From an uncultured Candidatus Poseidoniales archaeon (GTDB taxonomy: Archaea; Thermoplasmatota; Poseidoniia; Poseidoniales; Thalassarchaeaceae), in the NCBI GenBank assembly GCA_950068635.1, contig CATMIM010000030.1:1-8621 (forward strand): DNA of 8,621 bases, in the 5' to 3' direction. Below are positions 1-5,695 of this stretch, piece after piece (position 1 is the stretch's first letter; each line of letters opens with the position of its first letter). Below the pieces are notes generated by a model, which saw only the letters and a list, made by a program, of their open reading frames with translations, did no database searches and was not told the DNA's origin. The position numbers and the translations under genes are program-made.

Positions 1-1
1 G

Positions 2-793
2 GCGATTGACGATGAGACCCGCGAGGCGATGGGCAGCGCCGCGGTGGCGGCCGCGCGGGCCGTCAACTATCTCGGAGCAGGTACTGTCGAGTTCCTCGTC
101 GCCGCAGATGGCTCGTTCCACTTCCTCGAGATGAACACCCGCATACAGGTCGAGCATCCGGTCACCGAGATGATCACCGGTGTCGACCTCGTTCAGGAAC
201 AGTTGCGCATCGCAGCCGGGCTCCCACTCTCGATATCCCAATCCGACATCTCAGCCTCAGGACATGCCATCGAGGCGCGCATCTACGCCGAGGATCCTGC
301 CAATCAGTTCCTGCCCGCGGGGGGCAGACTCGTGGTATGGGACCCACCGGTCGGTCCTGGGGTCCGGATCGACACAGGTGTTCGGGAGGGCGACGATGTC
401 AGTCTCGACTACGACCCGATGCTCGCGAAGCTGGTGGTGCACGCAGAGGATCGCCCCTCTTGCATCGAGAGGATGGCGCAGGCTTTGTCGCGATTCGTGG
501 TGCTCGGCGCGACCACGAACATCGAATTCCTGCGCGATGTGGTGTCGCACCCCGGGTTCGCCGCCGCCGAGACGACGACCGATTTCATCTCCCGCTGCTG
601 GCCTGATGGATGGTCCGCGGATGCCAACCGTGAACCCGGACCACCTGCTGCCGTCCTGCTCGCCGCCGCGGCCGAGCAACTCGCTCTGCACCGCACAGGT
701 GTGGCCACCTCCGCGGGGGCTGCACTGGCTGAAGATGACGTCGGCCCGGACCCGTACAACCCGTTCCTGACCTTGAGCAGGAGTTTCCCCTGA
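2..793 (+). CDS. accC: Biotin carboxylase subunit of an acyl-CoA carboxylase (5' truncated)
   Basis: The enzyme uses ATP and bicarbonate to carboxylate biotin on a carrier protein, the first half-reaction of acetyl-, propionyl- or methylcrotonyl-CoA carboxylase. The frame is open from the window edge, giving the last 263 residues of a protein usually 450-500 long. Visible are the end of the ATP-grasp domain, with catalytic EMNTRIQVEH at window residues 43-52, and the biotin carboxylase C-terminal domain from GHAIEARIY (about 87) through LDYDPMLAKL (135 on). The last 65 residues are an Ala-rich linker ending in DPYNPF, which resembles the stretch that leads into the BT and carrier domains of fused methylcrotonyl/propionyl-CoA carboxylase alpha subunits. 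The protein stops exactly there, at a TGA, and the next gene continues in the same frame with the missing domains. The family is clear; the acyl-CoA substrate cannot be told, and pyruvate carboxylase subunit A is a less likely alternative. Confidence 0.93.
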   Translation, partial: AIDDETREAMGSAAVAAARAVNYLGAGTVEFLVAADGSFHFLEMNTRIQVEHPVTEMITGVDLVQEQLRIAAGLPLSISQSDISASGHAIEARIYAEDPANQFLPAGGRLVVWDPPVGPGVRIDTGVREGDDVSLDYDPMLAKLVVHAEDRPSCIERMAQALSRFVVLGATTNIEFLRDVVSHPGFAAAETTTDFISRCWPDGWSADANREPGPPAAVLLAAAAEQLALHRTGVATSAGAALAEDDVGPDPYNPFLTLSRSFP

Positions 794-797
794 GGTG
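792..797 (+). promoter_or_regulatory. Shine-Dalgarno overlapping the upstream stop codon
   Basis: GAGGTG starts inside the TGA stop of the biotin carboxylase and lies 5 nt before ATG 803 but only 2 nt before GTG 800. The spacing favours ATG 803 as start of the carrier gene and suggests translational coupling or reinitiation by ribosomes that finish the upstream gene. Confidence 0.55.
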
Positions 798-802
798 CTG
801 TG

Positions 803-1321
803 ATGCGAGAGACGTTCATCGATGACATCGGCGAATCTCGCTGGGCTCTCGCTCTGATGCGCTCAGGCGCCGGACTGGTCTTGTCATCGGCGAGTCGAGA
901 CGGGGAGTCGGTCGATGTATCCCAGTCCTCGGTGGAGCCGGGAGACGATTCTGGCACACTCTGGCTCGTGCAGGGTGACGACCGCCGACAGGCCAGATTG
1001 GCGAAGGTAGGCGATGACTGGTGGGTGCATCTCGATGGTCACGTCTCGTGCATCCGAGTTGCAGAGCCGGGCGCGACCCGCGCCGTGACCGCTGGCGCGG
1101 GGCTGGCCGCTCCGATGCCCGGCAAGGTGCTGGCGGTGATGTGCGCGGAGGGTGATTCGGTCGAAGCGGGGCAGGCTCTGATGGTGCTGGAGGCGATGAA
1201 GATGGAGAACCGCATCTGTGCTGCCGTCTCCGGCAAGGTGAGCGCCATCTGCCACGACGTTGGCGCGCAGGTCGATCAGGGAGCGCTGCTCATCGAGATA
1301 GAACCAGCCGGTGACCACTGA
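803..1321 (+). CDS. Biotin carboxyl carrier protein with BT-like N-terminal region
   Basis: This 172-residue protein carries the biotin that shuttles CO2 between biotin carboxylase and carboxyltransferase. The C-terminal 70 residues form a biotinyl/lipoyl domain: APMPGKV near residue 105 and the biotinylation motif EAMKMEN, with the acceptor lysine at K133 about 40 residues from the end, as usual. Residues 1-95 lack a strong motif but read as alternating beta strands, with a WWVHLDG stretch, in the position of the BT beta-barrel of methylcrotonyl/propionyl-CoA carboxylase alpha chains. Stand-alone carriers of about 165-170 residues are known from archaeal acyl-CoA carboxylases, so a separate subunit is credible. 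The start is chosen from the GAGGTG at 792; GTG 800 is the alternative. It lies 9 nt after the biotin carboxylase stop and in the same frame, so a split or interrupted fused alpha subunit is the main other reading. It converges on the surface-protein gene with a 35-nt gap. Confidence 0.9.
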   Translation: MRETFIDDIGESRWALALMRSGAGLVLSSASRDGESVDVSQSSVEPGDDSGTLWLVQGDDRRQARLAKVGDDWWVHLDGHVSCIRVAEPGATRAVTAGAGLAAPMPGKVLAVMCAEGDSVEAGQALMVLEAMKMENRICAAVSGKVSAICHDVGAQVDQGALLIEIEPAGDH

Positions 1322-1345
1322 GCGCCAGAACCGAGCGACCGGCTG
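1305..1345. terminator. Inverted repeat between convergent genes, possible bidirectional terminator
   Basis: CAGCCGGT at 1305-1312 and ACCGGCTG at 1338-1345 are perfect 8-bp complements separated by 25 nt. They straddle the end of the carrier-protein gene and the short gap before the convergent surface-protein gene ends at 1357. There is no clear T-tract on either side, and archaeal termination relies mainly on T-rich runs, so the functional call is weak. Confidence 0.22.
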
Positions 1346-1356
1346 ACGGTTATCGT

Positions 1357-4254
1357 CTAGGATTGCGACTTGCGCAACCAGAAGGAGAGGCCCAGCAGCA
1401 GGATGAGCACGAGCAGGACTCCGCATGCGATCTGGATCATCACAGCTTGAGGGACTTGGCCCGCCTGTTCGCCGTCCAGTTCACTCCCGTCGTCGGGTTT
1501 GTCCTTGTCCAGGATGAAGGGGGGTGGTTCGGGAGGAGGGCAGCCGCGCATCGGCGCGGTCGTGTTGTCACCCGCGACCTCAGGGCAGTCGTCGGGATCG
1601 GTGCCCAGCGCGTTGTCGCCGAATCCATCCCCGTCGCTGTCACTCCATTGCGTCGGGTCTTCGGGGAAGGCGTCGATGCTGTCCGCCCACCCGTCACCGT
1701 CGCTGTCCGGGCACCCAGGAATACCACCTTCGGTCGAATTTCCGATCTCCCTCGGACAACCGTCTTCGTCATCGAGAGAACCATCCTGGTCGTCGTCGAG
1801 ATCCTCTGTGTGGTCCCGGCAGCCATCCGAATCGATGTCCGAGCTCGAACTCGAGGTCCAGTGATTCTCCCCGCGCGGACAGCCGTCGGACACATCGGGA
1901 ATGGTATCACCATCGTCGTCCTCATCCTCCGTCTCGTCGCGACAGCCATCCCCGTCGAGGTCTGTGCTCTCGTTGGAGGTCCATCCCAGGTCACCGGGTG
2001 AGCAGTCATCGAATGGGTTCACGATCCCGTCATTGTCGTTGTCGTCATCCTCGTATGAGTCCTCACAGCCGTCTCCGTCATAGTCGGTGGTTGTGTTGGA
2101 GACCCACTCTACCCGGCTCATCAGGCAGTCGTCATCGACATCCAGAACGTTGTCTGCGTCATCATCGTCGTCCTCGTCCACGTCGCGACAGCCGTCCATA
2201 TCCCAGTCCGATGAGCGCAAGGAAGTCCACCCCGTCATGCCGAGGCGGCATTCGTCATCGTCATCATCGATGTGATCTCCGTCATCGTCGTCATCCTCGT
2301 CGACATCGCGGCAGCCGTCACCATCGTGGTCGCTGGTCGCATCTGAGGTCCAGTTCAGCGCGCCCCGCTCGCATTGGTCCGCAGTATCGAGGACCAGATC
2401 GTCATCATCATCCAGGTCTTCATCGGAATCCTGGCAACCATCGGAGTCGTGGTCCGTGGTGGAGGAGTTCGATGTCCAACCGAGGTCTCCTCGAGCGCAG
2501 TCATCGTCTGTGTCTCCGATGGCGTCATTGTCGTCGTCGTCATCCTCGTCGCCGTCGCGGCATCCGTCCGAGTCATGGTCGGTGATGTTGCTCGAGGTCC
2601 AGCCTGTCAGGCCAAATGAGCACAAGTCTCCTTGGTCAGGGATGCCGTCGTTGTCGTCATCAGGGTCACAGGCATCACCTGGGCCGTCGGAGTCGAAATC
2701 ATCCTGACCAATATTGTGCTGGTCGGGACAGTTGTCCAACTTGTTGATGATGTCGTCATCATCACTGTCGAGTGAGATGTGCCATACGAACATCGATGAC
2801 GAACTGGTGGTGTTCAATGAATGGTCTGCGAGTTGCGTTTGATTGTTGTAGCGCCCGACCAAGGTGAAGTCTCCGTGCCGGTCAGCGGAGACCGCGTAGA
2901 TCCGGTCGTAGTAGGGACTGCCGGAACTGAACGAGTCGATTGGGTAGCCCTGTCGGTTGTGCAGCGCTGCGAATCCGTCGTAGCCTCCTGCGTTGGTGTG
3001 TTGCACCCCCGAGATATTGGTGTCGCCGCTGAACGCGCCGACCACCATCGCTGTCTGGTTCCATCCGTAGGCGACTCCATACCCGTACTCATTGCCCTGT
3101 CCACCTACTTCCTTAGCCCATTCCCACGAACCATTGGTGGCGATCTTGGCGATGAAGGAGTCCCCGATACCGACTGAGGTGATGCGGTTACCCATCGTCG
3201 CAGCGCCCTGTAGATTGCCGGTGATGATGGCGTCACCGGTGTTCTCGTCGACCGATATACCGTAGCAGCGATTGGACCCGGAGCCACCGCTGGTCTCATG
3301 GTTGGCCCACAGCCACATGCCGGTGGCACCGTCCATCTTGGCGACGTAGATGTACGAACCTGAACCGCTGGAGAGGTTGTACTGGCCGAAATGGGTACGC
3401 TCCTGATAGAATCCGCAGATGTACGCGTCACCATTGACGTCGACGTCGATGGCGGTTGCGCGGTCGGCTATCTCGGCGCTCGAGGTTGCGTACCAAAGCC
3501 AGTTCTGGAACGGATCCATCTTCAGTACGATGACTGCATTTGATTGGTTGACCGTCCAGTTCAGCACCCGCAAACCTCCTCCCGGGTTGACCGCGCCGGC
3601 GACGAACAGGTTGCCTTGCGAGTCGAGTCGCACCTCATCGACGGTGATGTTCGATAGCGGGAGCACCCATTGCCAGATGCCGGCGGAGGAGACGAGTCCA
3701 AGGTACGAGCCCGTCTCGTTGAGGGTCAGATTACCGAAGGTTCCACTGCTGCTGGCCCCGTGCAGGATACCGGCAACGTAGACCTCGCCTGATGGCAGGA
3801 TGGCGACCGAGGACATCCAGTCATCATTGGAGTCTCCACCGAAGTCGATCGCCCATTCCCACTCTCCTGTGTCATTGAGCACGGCGAGGAAGGTGCGCTC
3901 GAAATCCTGGTTGTGTGTCAGGGTCGTGTCACCGAATCGGGCTTCGCCGCGGAAAGTCCCGCCGACCGCCGTCCAGGTCACGGGATTGCCTTGGCTGTCG
4001 ACACCTTCCGCCGTTGAGATCGTTCGGGCGTACTCCCAGTTGGTTCCGTTGCTGACTGACAGCCATTCACCTTGGTCGAGGTTGATCTGATTGCCACCCG
4101 AACGGAACATGCTCGGTTGCGAGGCAGGCAGTTCAGTCACAGATTCGGCTGAATGTCCGAAGTCGGCCACTCCGTTGGCCAACGGGGAGAGTGCCGAGAA
4201 GATCAGCAGCAGGAGGATGATGGGCTGGGCGATGGCGGAGCGGGACGGCTGCAT
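1357..4254 (-). CDS. Membrane-anchored surface protein: propeller plus thrombospondin-type-3-like Asp-rich repeats
   Basis: Predicted secreted protein of 965 residues, held in the membrane by its C terminus; function unknown, with calcium binding, adhesion or ligand binding as candidates. In order: a signal peptide (basic start, leucine-rich core, about residues 1-28); residues about 60-470 with six recurring W-x-W turns (EWEWA, IWQWV, NWLWY, MWLWA, SWEWA and an N-terminal NWEYA) followed by G-rich and FG segments, like SBBP-type propeller blades; a classical TSP3 stretch at 496-545; seven Asp-rich modules of about 41 residues (545-832); two more DSDGDG motifs near 850-880; a Pro-rich stalk; and a TM helix at 937-960 ending in a short basic tail (RKSQS). 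About twenty N-x-S/T sequons suggest N-glycosylation. ATG 4254 is chosen because GGAG lies 9 nt upstream and a TATA-like box sits about 27 nt upstream; ATG 4272 would add six residues. Similar architectures occur in Marine Group II archaea, from general knowledge. Confidence 0.88.
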   Translation of the reverse strand: MQPSRSAIAQPIILLLLIFSALSPLANGVADFGHSAESVTELPASQPSMFRSGGNQINLDQGEWLSVSNGTNWEYARTISTAEGVDSQGNPVTWTAVGGTFRGEARFGDTTLTHNQDFERTFLAVLNDTGEWEWAIDFGGDSNDDWMSSVAILPSGEVYVAGILHGASSSGTFGNLTLNETGSYLGLVSSAGIWQWVLPLSNITVDEVRLDSQGNLFVAGAVNPGGGLRVLNWTVNQSNAVIVLKMDPFQNWLWYATSSAEIADRATAIDVDVNGDAYICGFYQERTHFGQYNLSSGSGSYIYVAKMDGATGMWLWANHETSGGSGSNRCYGISVDENTGDAIITGNLQGAATMGNRITSVGIGDSFIAKIATNGSWEWAKEVGGQGNEYGYGVAYGWNQTAMVVGAFSGDTNISGVQHTNAGGYDGFAALHNRQGYPIDSFSSGSPYYDRIYAVSADRHGDFTLVGRYNNQTQLADHSLNTTSSSSMFVWHISLDSDDDDIINKLDNCPDQHNIGQDDFDSDGPGDACDPDDDNDGIPDQGDLCSFGLTGWTSSNITDHDSDGCRDGDEDDDDDNDAIGDTDDDCARGDLGWTSNSSTTDHDSDGCQDSDEDLDDDDDLVLDTADQCERGALNWTSDATSDHDGDGCRDVDEDDDDDGDHIDDDDDECRLGMTGWTSLRSSDWDMDGCRDVDEDDDDDADNVLDVDDDCLMSRVEWVSNTTTDYDGDGCEDSYEDDDNDNDGIVNPFDDCSPGDLGWTSNESTDLDGDGCRDETEDEDDDGDTIPDVSDGCPRGENHWTSSSSSDIDSDGCRDHTEDLDDDQDGSLDDEDGCPREIGNSTEGGIPGCPDSDGDGWADSIDAFPEDPTQWSDSDGDGFGDNALGTDPDDCPEVAGDNTTAPMRGCPPPEPPPFILDKDKPDDGSELDGEQAGQVPQAVMIQIACGVLLVLILLLGLSFWLRKSQS
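1759..2622 (-). repeat. Seven tandem Asp-rich Cys/Trp modules (about 123 nt each) inside the surface protein
   Basis: Seven consecutive modules encode 41 residues each, 42 in the second. Each starts with Cys, has W-T-S (W-V-S in the fifth) near positions 8-10, then D-x-D-x-D-G-C with the second Cys near 21, then x-D-x-x-E-D and a run of Asp, and ends D-x-x-D before the next Cys. Two conserved Cys per module suggest one disulfide each, and the D-x-D-x-D-G core resembles calcium-binding TSP3 loops. The copies differ in DNA and protein, so this is an old expansion rather than a recent duplication. The GAY codons make the + strand look like GTC/ATC repeats here. Confidence 0.85.
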
Positions 4255-4277
4255 CGGGCGTGGCTCCAGCATCGCGT

Positions 4278-4290
4278 GGATAAGATTTGC
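4278..4290 (-). promoter_or_regulatory. Candidate TATA/BRE element of the surface-protein gene
   Basis: The minus strand reads GCAAATCTTATCC, an A-rich BRE-like part followed by the TATA-like CTTATC. Its centre lies about 27 nt before ATG 4254, so transcription would start almost at the codon and give a nearly leaderless mRNA. The match to the archaeal TATA consensus is partial. Confidence 0.35.
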
Positions 4291-4300
4291 ATGGGTTTGT

Positions 4301-4319
4301 GTCGACTCTGGGAGTCGAC
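4301..4319. repeat. Perfect 8-bp inverted repeat upstream of the surface-protein gene
   Basis: GTCGACTC (4301-4308) and GAGTCGAC (4312-4319) are perfect complements around a 3-nt centre, TGG. The element lies in the 111-nt gap between serS and the surface-protein start, about 17 nt upstream of the TATA-like box. It could be an operator for a dimeric regulator or a hairpin terminating serS transcripts. No T-tract follows on the minus strand. Confidence 0.4.
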
Positions 4320-4343
4320 GCCCGCGAGTGAATGAAAGAGCAG

Positions 4344-4360
4344 ATTCTCAATTGGAGAAT
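4344..4360 (-). terminator. Hairpin just after serS, possible terminator
   Basis: ATTCTC (4344-4349) and GAGAAT (4355-4360) form a perfect 6-bp stem with a 5-nt loop, starting 5 nt after the serS stop codon on the minus strand. The following minus-strand sequence, CTGCTCTTTCATTC, is pyrimidine-rich but only weakly T-rich. Nearby CAATTGG (4349-4355) and CCAATTGG (4369-4376) can also pair, the latter within the last codons of serS. Confidence 0.3.
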
Positions 4361-4365
4361 TAATG

Positions 4366-5649
4366 TCACCAATTGGAAGGTTCGAGAACAGCCTGTCCAC
4401 CGATGTACGGCTGCAACCCTTCGGGCACGGCGACCCTTCCATCAGAGAGCTGGCACTGCTCCACGATGGCCACCAGCGCCCGACTGGTCGCCACCAGCGT
4501 CGAGTTGAGCGTGTGCACGGCCGCGTTGCCGTCAGGCGTGCGGTAGCGCATACGCAACCGGTTCGCCTGGTAATCGGTGCAGTTGGAGCAGGAGACGACC
4601 TCCTTGTACTCCCCGACACCGGGAAGCCAGGCCTCGAGATCGTACTTGCGGGCGGCGATGGTGCCCATGTCGCCAGTGCAGATGTTGACCACCTCGAAAT
4701 GCAGTCCGAGCGCGTTCCACATGTCGACGGCGTTGGCGAGCAGTTCCTCGTGGTATTCCCATGAGTCGTCGGGGTGCGAGATGACGATCTGTTCGACCTT
4801 GGTGAACTGGTGGACCCTCCAGATTCCCTTGTCCGCTTGGCCATGGGCGCCCACCTCACGGCGGAAACAGGGTGAGGAGCCCACCATCTTCAGCGGCAGC
4901 AGACTCGGTTCGATGACCTCGTCCATGTAGAGCGCGGTCAGCGGATGCTCGCTGGTGGCGATCAGGTAGTAGCCGTCCGGCTGCACGTCGTACATCACCG
5001 TCTCGAAGTCGGCGAGGTCGGTCACACCCTCGTAGGCGCGCCGGTTCATCATCGATGGCGGCTGCACCAAGTTGTAGTCCCGTGCTATCATGAAATCGAC
5101 ACCGAACTGCTGCAGCGCCATCTCCAGCCGCGCCAGATCTCCTTTGAGGAAGTAGAACCGGCTGCCCGTGATCTTCGCGGCCCGCGCCAGTTCCACCCAG
5201 TTGTTCATCTCCGCGATCTCGTTGTGCGTGCGCGGCTCGAAGTCGAACTTCGGCTTCTCTCCGTGCAGCGAATGTCGGGTGTTCCCAGTGCTGTCCGGAC
5301 CGACGGGCACCGCATCGTGGAGCACGTTCGGTATGCGCATCCTGAGTGCGTCCCGTTCCGACTCCAACTCGTCGGCCCGCTGACCCAGAGACTCGATGTT
5401 GGCCCCGAGTTCGGCGACCTCGGATATGATGCGCTCGGCACCTTCGGTGTCGCCCCCTTTCTTCGCCTCGGCGATGCCGCGAGCCGCTTGGTTTCGCTGC
5501 TTGCGCAACTGGTCCGCGTCGTAGCGGGCCTTCTTCCACGCGGCGTCAAGTTCGAGCACTCGGTCGATGCTCTCCGTCGTCAGGCCGCGCTTGGCGTGGT
5601 CGGCGCGAATGACATCTGCGTGGTCGCGGAACAGGCGCATGTCCAGCAT
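4366..5649 (-). CDS. serS: Seryl-tRNA synthetase
   Basis: Charges tRNA-Ser with serine in the cytoplasm using ATP; a class II synthetase acting as a homodimer. The 427 residues match the usual 420-430. Seen in order: the MLDMRLFR start typical of the family; a charged helical arm at about 28-105 that binds the long variable arm of tRNA-Ser; the TSE serine-binding motif at 232-234; motif 2 FRREVGAHG from 262 with WRVHQFTKVE after it; CTGDMG and YKEVVSCSNC in the active-site region; and motif 3 NSTLVATSRALVAIVEQ from 382. It is the common SerRS type, not the divergent zinc-dependent form of some methanogens. ATG 5649 is chosen because it gives the family N terminus; a TTG at 5682 would add 11 unrelated residues. 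It lies 46 nt after the protease gene on the same strand, so co-transcription is likely. No strong Shine-Dalgarno is visible (only AGG 9 nt upstream). Confidence 0.97.
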   Translation of the reverse strand: MLDMRLFRDHADVIRADHAKRGLTTESIDRVLELDAAWKKARYDADQLRKQRNQAARGIAEAKKGGDTEGAERIISEVAELGANIESLGQRADELESERDALRMRIPNVLHDAVPVGPDSTGNTRHSLHGEKPKFDFEPRTHNEIAEMNNWVELARAAKITGSRFYFLKGDLARLEMALQQFGVDFMIARDYNLVQPPSMMNRRAYEGVTDLADFETVMYDVQPDGYYLIATSEHPLTALYMDEVIEPSLLPLKMVGSSPCFRREVGAHGQADKGIWRVHQFTKVEQIVISHPDDSWEYHEELLANAVDMWNALGLHFEVVNICTGDMGTIAARKYDLEAWLPGVGEYKEVVSCSNCTDYQANRLRMRYRTPDGNAAVHTLNSTLVATSRALVAIVEQCQLSDGRVAVPEGLQPYIGGQAVLEPSNW

Positions 5650-5695
5650 GTATGCGGCCTGCGAGGCGTGACACCCCTTCAATCAGACGCCGCCG

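Noticed and set aside
791..793. Selenocysteine codon at the in-frame TGA
   Set aside because: Fused carboxylase alpha chains have no selenocysteine or catalytic Cys at this linker, no SECIS-like structure was evident, and a Shine-Dalgarno plus ATG follow directly.
1524..2585. Long + strand open frame of 353 codons rich in Arg and His
   Set aside because: It is the complement of the Asp-codon repeats of the surface-protein gene; its composition has no protein-family features and it covers the array exactly.
1759..2622. CRISPR-like array
   Set aside because: The period is about 123 nt, repeats are diverged and in frame, and they encode a continuous protein; there are no identical short repeats with unique spacers.
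5650..5682. TTG start for serS adding 11 residues
   Set aside because: MLDMRLFR at 5649 is the normal family start and no Shine-Dalgarno precedes the TTG.
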